Assembly (NCBI GenBank): GCA_016714765.1
Contig: JADKCF010000024.1
Span: 1-50,768, forward strand
Direction: 5' to 3'
From: Saprospiraceae bacterium
Lineage (GTDB): Bacteria > Bacteroidota > Bacteroidia > Chitinophagales > Saprospiraceae
Length of the DNA stretch: 50,768 nt
Shown: piece after piece, positions 16,142 through 25,457 of the stretch
Layout: every line of letters starts with the position of its first letter
Position numbering within the stretch: position 1 is the first letter of the stretch
Position numbers and translations under genes: made by a program
Notes under the pieces: model-generated
The model's input: only the letters and a program-made list of their open reading frames with translations
Told to the model about the DNA's origin: nothing
Database searches by the model: none

Positions 16142-18589
16142 ATGAAATTGTCGCTGAATTGGCTGAAAAAATACCTGAATATACCCTACACGCCGGAAAA
16201 AATTGCGGAGATGCTGACGATTGTTGGATTGGAGGTAGAAGGTATAGATAAAGTGGAGTCGCTAAAAGGAGGTTTGGCAGGCGTAGTAGTGGGGGAAGTT
16301 ACCATGTGCGAAAAACACCCGGATGCTGACCGCTTATCTGTGACAAAAGTTGTCATAGGCGACAGTGAACCTTTGCAAATAGTATGTGGTGCTCCCAATG
16401 TAGCAACTGGTCAAAAAGTGATGGTTGCAACGATAGGCACTGAACTTTATAATGCTGAAGGAGTAGCCTGGACGATCAAAAAAGGAAAAATACGCGGCGT
16501 CGAGTCACAAGGTATGATATGTGCGGAAGATGAATTAGGAGTAGGGCATGATCATTCCGGAATAATAGTTTTGCCATCCAACACAAAAGTAGGAACATCG
16601 GCTGCTGAGTACTACAATATTGAAGACGATTACGTTTTTGAAGTTGGGTTGACCCCCAATAGGTCTGATGCCACTTCGCAATTAGGTGTAGCAAGGGATC
16701 TTATCGCCTATCTCAGAGTGAATGAAGGATATACTGACGATTTAAAAGAACCGGATGTTGCTGGTTTTGTCACAGAGCGGGTAGGGTTAAATATCGAAGT
16801 GGAGGTTCTGGAAAAAAATGCTTGTGTTCGATATACCGGCATTACTATCAATGATGTAGAGGTAAAAGAGTCACCTGAATGGCTTAAAAAACTTCTTAGG
16901 GCCATAGGTGTAAAACCCATTAATAATGTGGTGGACATTACCAATTTTGTACTCAATGAAATGGGGCAGCCACTTCATGCTTTTGATGCTAATAAAATAG
17001 AAGGTAAAAAAGTTGTCGTCAGAACACTGGCCGAAGGTCAGCCATTCGTCACCCTCGATGGTGTAAGTCGAAAACTATCAAAAGAAGACCTGATGATCTG
17101 TAATGCGACTTCTGAAGGCTTGTGTATAGCAGGAGTGTATGGAGGTATGGGCAGTGGCGTCACAGAAAGTACAACCAATATTTTTCTTGAATCCGCGTGC
17201 TTTCAGTCGCGCAGCATCCGCAAGACCAGCACCCGACACAACTTGCGCACCGATGCAGCTAAAATTTATGAAAAAGGGTCAGATCCCAATATCACTGTTT
17301 TTGCCATCAAAAGAGCCGCAGCACTTATCAAAGAGCTGGCAGGAGGTGCAATAAGCAATCAGATGGTGGATGTGTATCCTAAAGAAGTAAAGCCTGCTGA
17401 GGTCAGGTTGTATTACAATAATGTTAATAAACTCATAGGCACAGAAATCGACGAAGATGATATCCATACCATTCTTCAGGCCATGGAGATGGAAATCACA
17501 CCGCTTGACAATGAATCCATTTTGGTAAAAGTGCCGACTAACAAGTCAGATGTATTGCGCGAAGTAGATCTGATCGAGGAAATCATCAGGATTTATGGGC
17601 TCAACAGAGTACCGGTACCAGCACAAATCCGAAGCACCATTTCCTACACCGAAAAGCCGGATAAACACAAGACAAAGGAGATAATAGGAGATTTTCTTGC
17701 ATCCTCAGGATATAATGAGATGATGGGGCTTTCTCTGATAGAATCCAAGTATTACGCCGGACAGGATATCGTAGACGAAAAAGAATTTATTTTTATCAAC
17801 AATACCTCCAATATTTATCTGGACATCATGAGGCCGGATATGCTGATCAGTGGTTTGGTGTCTGTTGCTTACAATCTGAATCGACAACAGAACAATCTTT
17901 CAGTCTTCGAGTTTGGAAAAACATACCGCAAATCGTCTAAAGGTGGATACATCGAAAGAGAGATGATAACCATTTTCCTTACCGGTAAAAGACAGGAAGA
18001 GTCATGGCTCACTGACGGTAAAGCTGATAAAACCTTTTATGATATCAAGTATTCAGTGACTTCAGTTTTGCAAAGGGCAGGTATCACCGGATATCAGACA
18101 GAAGAAGTGGAGGATCAAACCAGATTTGCATATGGATTAAAAGTGATAAAAGATCAGATGGTCATAGCAGAGTTGGGTGAAGTGAAAAAATCCGTTTGTC
18201 AAAAGACTGCCATTAAGTCAACCGTGTTTTTTGCAGAAATATATTTTGATGTATTACTGAAACTGATCGGAAAAGAAAAAATCCAGGTCAGTGAAATCAG
18301 CAAATATCCTACTGTGAGAAGGGATTTAGCATTGGTGCTGGACAAAAGTGTAAAGTTTTCTGAAATTGCCCGCATTTCTCGCCAGACCGAAAAGAAAATT
18401 TTGAAACACATTTCATTATTTGATGTTTATGATAATGAGGAGCAACTGGGATCAGGTAAAAAATCCTATGCAGTTTCATTCGTCTTCGAAAACAACGAAA
18501 AGACACTTCAGGATAAAGAAATAGACCATGTGATGGAAAAATTGGTGTCTCAGTTGTCCGATAAAACAGGCGCAATAATCAGAAAATAA
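16142..18589 (+). CDS. pheT: phenylalanine-tRNA ligase beta subunit
   Basis: An 815-residue bacterial PheT, the large subunit of the alpha2-beta2 synthetase that charges tRNA-Phe. In order: the N-terminal segment MKLSLNWLKKYLNI; an OB-fold tRNA-binding domain at about 40-155 (GEVTMCEKHPDADRL, IVCGAPN, GVESQGMICAEDELG); the B3/4 editing domain (RAIGVKPINNVVDITNFVLN); B5 around 400-475; a catalytic-like core; and the C-terminal FDX-ACB domain (SKYPTVRRDLALVLD) to the end. Length and domain order are normal, with no frame break. pheS is not adjacent in the window. It heads a same-strand cluster with a coiled-coil gene, zapA and rny, an order common in Bacteroidota. Confidence 0.97.
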   Translation: MKLSLNWLKKYLNIPYTPEKIAEMLTIVGLEVEGIDKVESLKGGLAGVVVGEVTMCEKHPDADRLSVTKVVIGDSEPLQIVCGAPNVATGQKVMVATIGTELYNAEGVAWTIKKGKIRGVESQGMICAEDELGVGHDHSGIIVLPSNTKVGTSAAEYYNIEDDYVFEVGLTPNRSDATSQLGVARDLIAYLRVNEGYTDDLKEPDVAGFVTERVGLNIEVEVLEKNACVRYTGITINDVEVKESPEWLKKLLRAIGVKPINNVVDITNFVLNEMGQPLHAFDANKIEGKKVVVRTLAEGQPFVTLDGVSRKLSKEDLMICNATSEGLCIAGVYGGMGSGVTESTTNIFLESACFQSRSIRKTSTRHNLRTDAAKIYEKGSDPNITVFAIKRAAALIKELAGGAISNQMVDVYPKEVKPAEVRLYYNNVNKLIGTEIDEDDIHTILQAMEMEITPLDNESILVKVPTNKSDVLREVDLIEEIIRIYGLNRVPVPAQIRSTISYTEKPDKHKTKEIIGDFLASSGYNEMMGLSLIESKYYAGQDIVDEKEFIFINNTSNIYLDIMRPDMLISGLVSVAYNLNRQQNNLSVFEFGKTYRKSSKGGYIEREMITIFLTGKRQEESWLTDGKADKTFYDIKYSVTSVLQRAGITGYQTEEVEDQTRFAYGLKVIKDQMVIAELGEVKKSVCQKTAIKSTVFFAEIYFDVLLKLIGKEKIQVSEISKYPTVRRDLALVLDKSVKFSEIARISRQTEKKILKHISLFDVYDNEEQLGSGKKSYAVSFVFENNEKTLQDKEIDHVMEKLVSQLSDKTGAIIRK

Positions 18590-18617
18590 TTTTTTTCAAT
18601 AAAAATCATTATCTTTG

Positions 18618-18971
18618 ATGGAAAATTTGGTACAAAATCTGGATGAGATACTCGCAGGTATCAACAAACTTCGGGAAGCGTACATCATTCTGGAAGAAGA
18701 AAAAAATAAAATAGAAGTTCATCTCAGCGATCTAAAAGTAGAAGCTGATCAATATAAACAAGAAAATATTAAGTTAAAAAAGGAATTGGGAGAGAGGATA
18801 AAGGGAGATAATAAAACAATGTTAGTAAAAACAGATAGTTCATCACCAGATATTTCCACATCAGGAGATGTCGCAGATGCAAAAAATCAACAGATCAAAT
18901 TGCAATTGGATGAATTTATCGAAGAAATAGATCAATGTATTCAAATCATACAAGCCAAAGATAATGCATGA
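18618..18971 (+). CDS. small coiled-coil protein upstream of zapA
   Basis: A soluble protein of about 117 residues, predicted as coiled coil from residues 5-60 (heptad pattern in INKLREAYIILEEEKNKIEV and YKQENIKLKKELGERI). A Ser/Asp-rich linker follows, then a C-terminal helix (QLDEFIEEIDQCIQIIQAK). I chose ATG 18618 over the TTG at 18615. It lies 28 bp after pheT and overlaps zapA by 8 bp, so it is almost certainly translated with zapA. Position and coiled-coil form suggest a ZapB-like divisome partner, but this is an inference. The family has no assigned function that I can name. Confidence 0.75.
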   Translation: MENLVQNLDEILAGINKLREAYIILEEEKNKIEVHLSDLKVEADQYKQENIKLKKELGERIKGDNKTMLVKTDSSSPDISTSGDVADAKNQQIKLQLDEFIEEIDQCIQIIQAKDNA

Positions 18972-19257
18972 GGATGATCTGAAGACGGTAAAAATAACAA
19001 TTGCAGGAAGAAATTTTCCTGTAAAAGTGACAACCGAAGAAGAAGACACTGTCCGCACTCTTGAGGTGGAGCTGAACAGTAAAATCATGGAATTCCAAAG
19101 TACATACCCTTCCAGGGACAAGTTGGATTGCGTGATCATGACATTACTTACCTATACATTTGATCAGAAAAATACTTCACAACCGGAAGATTTGAAACCG
19201 GTGGAAGATAAAATAGATGCCATTAAGAAAGTATTGGCAGATATTACTCTACATTGA
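18964..19257 (+). CDS. zapA: cell division protein ZapA
   Basis: A 97-residue ZapA-like protein that binds and bundles FtsZ filaments at midcell. It has the typical beginning (VKITIAGRNFPVKVTTEEED), the beta-alpha head with an arginine-containing TVRTLEVELNSKIMEFQ, and the C-terminal coiled-coil dimerisation helix (DKLDCVIMTLLTYTF onward). Length is normal for the family. The start overlaps the upstream coiled-coil gene by 8 bp. A structured spacer and then rny follow, a conserved order in this phylum. Confidence 0.85.
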   Translation: MHEDDLKTVKITIAGRNFPVKVTTEEEDTVRTLEVELNSKIMEFQSTYPSRDKLDCVIMTLLTYTFDQKNTSQPEDLKPVEDKIDAIKKVLADITLH

Positions 19258-19267
19258 AAATAAGTAC

Positions 19268-19323
19268 TTCCCTACAGTAACCAACCTTCTTTTCCTTTGA
19301 TTTGGGTACTCCCTTTATGGGAA
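19268..19323 (+). ncRNA. candidate structured RNA between zapA and rny
   Basis: TTCCC (19268-19272) can pair with GGGAA (19319-19323). AGTAACC (19276-19282) can pair with GGGTACT (19304-19310) with one mismatch. An asymmetric bubble separates the stems and a 21-nt pyrimidine-rich apical loop caps them. In proteobacteria the spacer after zapA encodes 6S RNA, and Bacteroidota have a separate 6S-Flavo class. The position and the bulged-hairpin form are suggestive only. It could equally be the leader of rny. Confidence 0.35.
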
Positions 19324-19352
19324 ATTTTTAATTATTTAAATAGTAGATCTAT

Positions 19353-21002
19353 ATGAGTCCGATATTAGGGTTAATTATTGGTTTGGTCTTCGGAGGTGGT
19401 GTAAGTTACTTCCTGACCCAAACACTTTTTAAAGGAAAAGTAAAAGAAGCTAATGACAAGGCTGACATTACTCTGAAAGAAGCTGAATTGGCAGCAAAGC
19501 GTAAAATCGATGATGCCGAAAACAAAGCTGAAAAAATCGTCACCAAAGCCGAACAGGCCAACGAAGCTGTCAAACAAAGAAAAATTCAGGAAGCAAGGGA
19601 TAATTTTGCAAAACTGAAATCTGAATTTGAAACATGGAAAGCTGAACAAAAAATTGAAGTAAAAGAACGTGAACTCACAGCAATTGCACTCGAAAAAGAA
19701 CTGAAAATCAAACAAGATGCCATCCTTACTGAGATGGAAACGATCGAGAGCAGAGAGCAGGAAATCAATGCTATAAGAGAGAATCTAGATGTGCAGATGA
19801 AAATTGTTGCTAAGAAAAAAGATGAACTCGAAACAGCCAGCGAAAGATTTATCAAAGAACTTGAGACTATTTCCAAACTCACTGAAAGCCAGGCTAAAGA
19901 TCAGCTGCTCGAAGCAGTGAAGGCAAAAGCTCAGAATGACGCTCTGGCCATCGAAAAGGAAGCTATCAGCAACGCACACACCAACGCCAACAAAGAGGCT
20001 AAAAAAATAGTGATTCAGACGATACAGCGAATGTGTGCTGAGTATACCATAGAGAATACAGTATCTGTTTTCAACCTCGAGTCTGATGAAATAAAAGGTC
20101 AGATAATAGGAAGAGAAGGACGGAATATCAGAGCACTGGAAGCAGCAACGGGGGCAGAAATTGTAGTAGATGATACACCGGAAGCGATCGTTATTTCGAG
20201 TTTTGACCCTATCAGGAGAGAGCTTTGTCGTCTGGCACTGAAAAAACTGGTAGCAGATGGACGTATACACCCTGCCAAAATCGAAGAGACTGTAGCCAAG
20301 GTCAAAAAACAACTCGAAGAGCAAATTATAGAAATAGGTGAAAGAACCATCATCGATCTCGACATCCATGGCCTGGCACCATATCTTGTAAAAATGGTGG
20401 GTCGTATGAGATTCAGATCTTCATATGGACAAAACCTGCTCAAACACTCTATAGAGACTGCCAACCTGTGTGCTACTATGGCTGCAGAGTTGGGTCTGAA
20501 TCCGAAGCAAATCAAAATGGCCAAAAGAGCCGGTCTCCTGCATGATATCGGAAAAGTAGCCGAGGAAGATTCTGAATTGTCACACGCACTTTTGGGAATG
20601 GAAATCTGCGAGAAACACAAAGAACATCCGGTCATCCTCAATGCTGTAGGAGCACACCATGACGAAATAGAAATGAACAATATCATTTCACCTATTGTAC
20701 AGGCTTGTGACGCTATCTCCGGAGCAAGACCAGGAGCCAGAAGAGAGATCCTCGAGAGTTACCTTAAACGGATAGGAGAGTTGGAAGAGTTGGCTCTGGC
20801 ATATGAAGGCGTACAGAAAGCATATGCTCTTCAGGCAGGCCGCGAACTTAGAGTCATTGTGGAGTCCGAAAAAGTGACAGACCAGTATGCTGATGATCTG
20901 GCGTTCATGATATCACAAAAGATACAGGATGAGATGCAGTATCCGGGTCAGGTCAAAGTAACTGTCATCAGAGAAAAAAGAGCAACAGCTTTTGCTAGAT
21001 AA
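19353..21002 (+). CDS. rny: ribonuclease Y
   Basis: A 549-residue membrane-anchored endoribonuclease that starts mRNA decay. The N-terminal helix ILGLIIGLVFGGGVSYFL anchors it to the inner membrane. A long coiled coil fills about 25-200 (rich in Lys, Glu and Ala). A KH domain around 250 follows (GQIIGREGRNIRALEAATGA). The HD phosphohydrolase domain comes next, with the metal-binding His397-Asp398 in AGLLHDIGKVAEEDSELSHA and a further NAVGAHHDE. The C-terminus is RNase Y-typical. Length is slightly over the usual 520 because of the coiled coil. All key residues are intact. Confidence 0.95.
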   Translation: MSPILGLIIGLVFGGGVSYFLTQTLFKGKVKEANDKADITLKEAELAAKRKIDDAENKAEKIVTKAEQANEAVKQRKIQEARDNFAKLKSEFETWKAEQKIEVKERELTAIALEKELKIKQDAILTEMETIESREQEINAIRENLDVQMKIVAKKKDELETASERFIKELETISKLTESQAKDQLLEAVKAKAQNDALAIEKEAISNAHTNANKEAKKIVIQTIQRMCAEYTIENTVSVFNLESDEIKGQIIGREGRNIRALEAATGAEIVVDDTPEAIVISSFDPIRRELCRLALKKLVADGRIHPAKIEETVAKVKKQLEEQIIEIGERTIIDLDIHGLAPYLVKMVGRMRFRSSYGQNLLKHSIETANLCATMAAELGLNPKQIKMAKRAGLLHDIGKVAEEDSELSHALLGMEICEKHKEHPVILNAVGAHHDEIEMNNIISPIVQACDAISGARPGARREILESYLKRIGELEELALAYEGVQKAYALQAGRELRVIVESEKVTDQYADDLAFMISQKIQDEMQYPGQVKVTVIREKRATAFAR

Positions 21003-21023
21003 AAAATTATATAATTAAAATGA

Positions 21024-21063
21024 AAAGGTCAAAGTCGATTAAAGATTTTGGCCTTTTTTTTTT
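21024..21063 (+). terminator. intrinsic terminator after rny
   Basis: AAAAGGTCAAA (from 21024) pairs with TTTTGGCCTTTT (21047-21058) with wobbles. A long T run follows to 21063. Confidence 0.75.
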
Positions 21064-21091
21064 GCATATTAGATTATTTAAAATATATTTG
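21062..21091 (+). promoter_or_regulatory. promoter of the 21.2-kb barrel gene
   Basis: TTG at 21062-21064 and TATATTTG at 21084-21091 with a 19-nt spacer match the Bacteroidota consensus. The -33 element overlaps the T tract of the rny terminator. The leader would be about 56 nt. Confidence 0.5.
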
Positions 21092-21153
21092 ATTTGTGAT
21101 TACATTATCAAGTGGTAGTGTTTTATTTTTTAACCTAATGTAAATAAATTATT

Positions 21154-21783
21154 ATGAAAAATTTAATTAGCTTTTATTCAGCCTTTTTATTGATTTTTTT
21201 TTCTTTTAACTTAAGTGGGCAGGTAGGCCTTCGGGCTGGTGTAAATCTAGCCAATTTATCTATTGATCCAGTTGAGGATGAATTTAGTCCCGGAATTAAA
21301 TTAGGATTTGGATTTGGTGTTTTTTACAAATTAAATGCTGGTGATAACCTAACCATACAACCTGAATTAAATTTTATGCAGCATGGGACTAAATCTGAAA
21401 CTGAGGATCTCGGTATCAAATCAGAATCAACATTTAGCTTTAATTATTTGCAAGTACCTGTAATGATAAAATACGGATTTGGTGACATGGACGCTACCAA
21501 TTTCTACATACAAGGCGGGCCTTATCTAGGTGTAGGAATAGGCAAAGCAAAAATAAAGTACTGCCTTGATGGTGATTGCGAAGAAGAGGAACAGGAATAT
21601 GGCGATGGAGAAGATGGCCCTAAAAGGACTGATTTTGGCTTGCAGCTTGGCGCAGGGGTTAATTTAAATTCAATGTTTTCTATAGATGCAAGATATATAT
21701 TGGGCTTGGCTAATTTGAGCAGTGATGGTGATGTGACAATAAAGCACACAGGTATTAACCTAAGTGTAGGATATACCTTCTGA
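21154..21783 (+). CDS. outer-membrane beta-barrel protein (PorT/OMP_b-brl type)
   Basis: A 209-residue protein with a signal peptide (MKNLISFYSAFLLIFFSFNL, cleaved near SGQ). An eight-stranded-type barrel follows: it begins with VGLRAGVNLANLSI, contains LNFMQHGTKSE and YLQVPVMIKYGFG, and ends with the terminal strand INLSVGYTF, whose final aromatic residue suits BAM recognition. The family includes PorT, needed for type IX secretion, but many members have no known role. An acidic loop (DGDCEEEEQEYGDGEDG) lies between strands. It is flanked by its own promoter and terminator. Confidence 0.8.
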   Translation: MKNLISFYSAFLLIFFSFNLSGQVGLRAGVNLANLSIDPVEDEFSPGIKLGFGFGVFYKLNAGDNLTIQPELNFMQHGTKSETEDLGIKSESTFSFNYLQVPVMIKYGFGDMDATNFYIQGGPYLGVGIGKAKIKYCLDGDCEEEEQEYGDGEDGPKRTDFGLQLGAGVNLNSMFSIDARYILGLANLSSDGDVTIKHTGINLSVGYTF

Positions 21784-21849
21784 TAATTTAAAAATTCTGA
21801 TTGGAATATTTTTGGATATCCGTCTATTAATATTTGTTAAATATTTTAA

Positions 21850-21882
21850 AAGGAGAATGTCAAAGATGTTCTCTTTTTTTTT
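21850..21882 (+). terminator. intrinsic terminator after the barrel gene
   Basis: AAGGAGAATG (21850-21859) pairs with TGTTCTCTTT (21867-21876), 10 bp with three G-U wobbles. A run of T follows. It lies about 70 bp downstream of the stop. Confidence 0.55.
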
Positions 21883-22027
21883 GCCTGATCTATTTTTCTT
21901 CTTGTTTTTCCCCTTAAATTTATAGGGCTAACGAAATTTTTTATTAAAAAGAAATTGAATAAATTATCAAAGTGTTATATTTACACTAATAATTTTACAT
22001 TTTTTAGTCATTAAATCATATTTACAC

Positions 22028-23068
22028 ATGAAAAAGTTTTACTTTGTATTGGCATTATTTGTATTTAGTTTAAAATTATCTGCTGATGGAGGTATATGGG
22101 AGTATTATCTCAACATAGGAGGTACCTGGTATGGAAACCAAGGAGCAAATACAAACTTGAACGGCGCTGTTTTAGCAACGAACCTTAATTTAAATACAAA
22201 CCAATTGAATATTAGCGGTTCATCCCAATCCGAGGTATGAATACCTACCAAAATAGTGGTGCAATTTCACAAGCGCGACGTTTTCTTATAGAGTCTATTT
22301 GCAGGACAGTCGGCTCCTCTATTTACAAATGAAACATTAACATTACAATCTACTGCAGGAAATGGTGATAAATTTTGGAGTGTTAATAGTCCTGTCATCA
22401 ATCTTTTAAGTGGATTATCTCAAGCAGGTACATATAATTTTGAAGTTCAATTCAGTGGTACAACAAATAGCTCTGGCGGATGTAATGCAAATATTTCAGG
22501 GTATAATTATACTGCCACATTTACAGTTACAACTCCACTACCCGTAAAATATCAAAACTTCGATGTTAGTAGAAAGCCATCAGTAAACTATTTACAGTGG
22601 TCCACAGCTACAGAAATCAACAATGATTACTTTGAAGTTCAGCATAGTAATGATGGTAGCAACTTTACAGATGTCGGTTTTGTAAAGGGACATGGCAATA
22701 GCAACACTGAAAGAAATTATTCTTTTGAACATGCAGTATCTAGTGGAAAAGTTTCTTATTACAGGCTCAAGCAAGTAGACTTTGATGGAAGATATGAGTA
22801 TTCTGGTATCGTCAGCGTAAGATCCGATGGCAAAAGATCAGAAGAATCCATCATCATTGCACCCAACCCCGTTACGGATGTGGTCAATGTTTTTGGACTT
22901 GAGGATGATGCAACTTACAGGATTACGGATTTTGCGGGTAAACAATATTTATCTGGAATGATTATTCCAGGTCAGACCCTTGATGTTGCTGATCTGAAGC
23001 CTGGTTTTTATATTGTCACCATACAAAATGGGGCTGCAACGTCTTCATCTAAGATGGTCAAAAAATAA
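22028..23068 (+). pseudogene. T9SS type A sorting-domain protein, multiple frame breaks
   Basis: An exported protein in three or more reading frames. It starts with a signal peptide (MKKFYFVLALFVFSLKLSA) and runs intact to a stop at 22238-22240. The continuation lies in other frames: NTYQNSGAIS from 22237, and then an open stretch from about 22304 to 23068 without an internal ATG start. The latter contains an LQWSTATEINNDYFEVQHS segment typical of Bacteroidota secreted proteins. It ends in a T9SS type A domain (IIAPNPVTDVVNVFGL to SSSKMVKK). Joined, the product would be about 345 residues. One-base changes near 22238, 22275 and 22301 would be needed. It may be a real pseudogene or a product of read errors. 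Confidence 0.7.
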
Positions 23069-23971
23069 TCACTCATAGTTCCATTTAGAAATACGTAGCT
23101 GGTATCTTTTGTCGCTTACATTCCAAAGTGTTTTGTCGATGGTAGATTCCAGCTTTTCCTCTTCAGCATCATTAATCATATCATTGAAAAAATCAAGGCC
23201 GGTGAGCTTTTCCACCTCGTCTATTGTCACCATATATTCTTCAAGCCTGCGTTCTGACATTTCGTGAGGTATGATGAAGGCGATTCCTCTTTTGTCAGGA
23301 TCGTCATAATCCAGAAGGACTTTAAAAAATGCAGATGGTACCGTCACTTTATTGCCTTTGCCGATCACTTTGATGGGTTTGCTTAATACAGGTCCAGTGA
23401 TGATGTAGAGTTTTCCGGCTTTATAAGTCCAGTCTCTTACATTCTCCTCCAGCTCCTTCCATATACCATTGTTCAACTGTCTGAGTTGGGGAGACATATT
23501 GCTCATATAGAATGACTCCCGCATCGCTGTCGAGTCAAAAGCCATATCGCCTGCAGGTACCATATGCCCTCTTGTATATCCGGAGTTCGAATAGTCATTA
23601 TGATAAGCCGATCCTGTAGGTACAGACCCATCCGGATGGAAGTTGCCTGATCTCGGCACATTAGGGGCATTGAGCATCTGTCTGTTCATGATATATGCAG
23701 TCCATTCAGGTTGTTCATACTTTTCCACATAAGAGAGGGAATAATGCTTGTGGTGCACCACTTCGCCGTTGTGAGATGGAAGGTATGTCCTTGTACTGTA
23801 ATCTTCTAAATCTGATTCTGCCAGTTTTATCGGCAGAGTAGCTAGTTTATTTTTAAAAAAAATAAAACCGCCTACCAACAATATAATGGCGATGATCAGG
23901 AAAATTACCAACCGAAATGTAGTTTGCAGTCCCTTGCCTTGTCGGCTGTGATTTTGTCTTAATTGTGCCAT
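23069..23971 (-). CDS. DNA/RNA non-specific endonuclease (NucA family)
   Basis: A 300-residue beta-beta-alpha-metal nuclease. A membrane helix at about 20-38 (FRLVIFLIIAIILLVGGFIF) anchors it, with the nuclease domain outside the cytoplasm. The catalytic motif is TRGHMVPAGD at 133-142 (His136 as general base), and the Mg-binding Asn region is SNMSPQLRQLNNGIWKELEE. Length is typical for the anchored form. It starts 5 bp after the lysC stop, so the two are probably co-transcribed, and ends directly against the convergent T9SS gene. It may degrade environmental or eukaryotic nucleic acid for nutrition. Confidence 0.88.
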   Translation of the reverse strand: MAQLRQNHSRQGKGLQTTFRLVIFLIIAIILLVGGFIFFKNKLATLPIKLAESDLEDYSTRTYLPSHNGEVVHHKHYSLSYVEKYEQPEWTAYIMNRQMLNAPNVPRSGNFHPDGSVPTGSAYHNDYSNSGYTRGHMVPAGDMAFDSTAMRESFYMSNMSPQLRQLNNGIWKELEENVRDWTYKAGKLYIITGPVLSKPIKVIGKGNKVTVPSAFFKVLLDYDDPDKRGIAFIIPHEMSERRLEEYMVTIDEVEKLTGLDFFNDMINDAEEEKLESTIDKTLWNVSDKRYQLRISKWNYE

Positions 23972-23976
23972 AGGGA

Positions 23977-25272
23977 TTATTGTGTTTCCTTTCTTTTCAT
24001 TTTAGGAAGATTTCTGACGACCATTTGTACTGTATCCTGCAACTTTTCTTCAAAGAGAATCAGCTTATTTTTTTTCATGTCTTTAAGCACATCTTCATTA
24101 AAATGCCGGATGGTGACCAACTCAAGGTCGTTGTCAGTAATCATTTTAAATTCCTGACCGAGTTCATTCTCAAATTTTTTGATTCTTTCAGGGATATTAT
24201 TGACACAAACAGTAAAACTAATAGCTGTGTTGCGCATCATATTGACTTTTAGTCTGTATTTGGCCAATAATGCAAAAATCATACTCAGGTGGTGCTCTGC
24301 AACAAATGAAAAATCATTGGTCGATATATGCAGTAGCGTCTGATCGGGCTCAATAACGATGATCGGTGGATAGCTGAGTTCTTTCTGGTCGCTGATGACG
24401 GTACCTTCACTGGCCGGGTCCAGAAACGGACGAACATACAGTGGTATCTGCTTATTCTGTATGGGTTTGATGGTTTTGGGGTGGATGACTTTAGCACCAT
24501 AGTAGGTCATCTCTATAGCTTCTTTATATGACAATCTGGGCAATTTTATGACTTCATCAAAAATTCGTGGATCACCCGTAAGTACACCCGGTACATCTTT
24601 CCATATGTGCATACTCTCTGCATCAAGGCAATAAGATAGTATAGCTGCTGTATAATCAGATCCTTCTCTGCCCAATGTAGTGGTAAAATTTTCGCTGGTG
24701 CTTCCTATAAATCCCTGTGTCACTACATGATTGGCAGATTTCAGCAGAGGTTCGATTTTATTTTTTGCATTTGTCTGGGTAGTCTCCCATTGAATGCGGG
24801 CATCTCTGTATGTATTGTCAGTGAGTATGACATCTCTGATATCAAGCCAGGTACTGCTGATTTTCATGTAGTGCAGGTAGTGCGCCAGAATTTTGGATGA
24901 CAAAAGTTCTCCTATAGATACGATTTGATCGTAAGCATAGTCATAGTCATCATGTGGTGACTCTTCCAGTATCCAGTCTATCTCCACAAAAGTATCATTG
25001 ATATCATCCATGATTTCTGCAGACACAGGGATGAGTTGGCTGATGAGCTGGAAGTGGTTGTTTTTAATGTTTTCAAGCAGTTCAGCGGCCTTCCCATCTC
25101 CGGCATAATAACTTTTTACTACCTCTTCCAGTGCATTGGTAGTTTTACCCATCGCAGAGACTACGATGACTATTTTATCATCTTTATATTTTTGTAATAT
25201 TTTTCCTACATTGATAAATCCTTCAGCATCTTTGACAGAAGCTCCACCGAATTTAAACACTTTTAGCTGCAT
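23977..25272 (-). CDS. aspartate kinase (monofunctional)
   Basis: A 431-residue aspartokinase that phosphorylates aspartate, the first step toward lysine, threonine and methionine. The N-terminal KVFKFGGASVKD holds the conserved phosphate-binding motif. TTTLGREGSDYTAAIL is the amino-acid kinase signature, and VHPKTIKPIQN follows. A C-terminal ACT-type region (ISTNDFSFVAEHHLSMIFAL onward) suggests feedback control. I chose ATG 25272 because upstream residues are not family-like and a -7 box lies at 25321-25328. No homoserine dehydrogenase domain is fused. The nuclease gene follows 5 bp downstream. Confidence 0.9.
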   Translation of the reverse strand: MQLKVFKFGGASVKDAEGFINVGKILQKYKDDKIVIVVSAMGKTTNALEEVVKSYYAGDGKAAELLENIKNNHFQLISQLIPVSAEIMDDINDTFVEIDWILEESPHDDYDYAYDQIVSIGELLSSKILAHYLHYMKISSTWLDIRDVILTDNTYRDARIQWETTQTNAKNKIEPLLKSANHVVTQGFIGSTSENFTTTLGREGSDYTAAILSYCLDAESMHIWKDVPGVLTGDPRIFDEVIKLPRLSYKEAIEMTYYGAKVIHPKTIKPIQNKQIPLYVRPFLDPASEGTVISDQKELSYPPIIVIEPDQTLLHISTNDFSFVAEHHLSMIFALLAKYRLKVNMMRNTAISFTVCVNNIPERIKKFENELGQEFKMITDNDLELVTIRHFNEDVLKDMKKNKLILFEEKLQDTVQMVVRNLPKMKRKETQ

Positions 25273-25320
25273 ATAACCCTTAATTTTAATATTTTGAATT
25301 CTTATATTAATTAACGGCCA

Positions 25321-25328
25321 CAAAGGTA
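25321..25328 (-). promoter_or_regulatory. -7 box of the aspartate kinase operon
   Basis: The minus strand reads TACCTTTG, matching TAnnTTTG, 48 nt before the start. No TTG lies at the expected distance. Confidence 0.4.
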
Positions 25329-25457
25329 AAGCTATTTAGAAAATTTATTTTAATTTCGCTGTGATAATACTTTTCAAACTGATCTGGGTTATGACCTTAA
25401 TTCATCTGAGTTGTCTGTTGTTTACAAAAAATTGGAAACGAATAAAATTATATAAAA

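Noticed and set aside
18610..18617. TATCTTTG directly before the coiled-coil gene start, resembling a -7 box
   Set aside because: Transcription would begin inside the gene, no TTG lies upstream at the right distance, and the gene is closely linked to pheT.
19371..20686. Long open frames on the minus strand opposite rny
   Set aside because: They overlap a perfect RNase Y gene and show low-complexity Phe/Ser-rich sequence typical of shadows.
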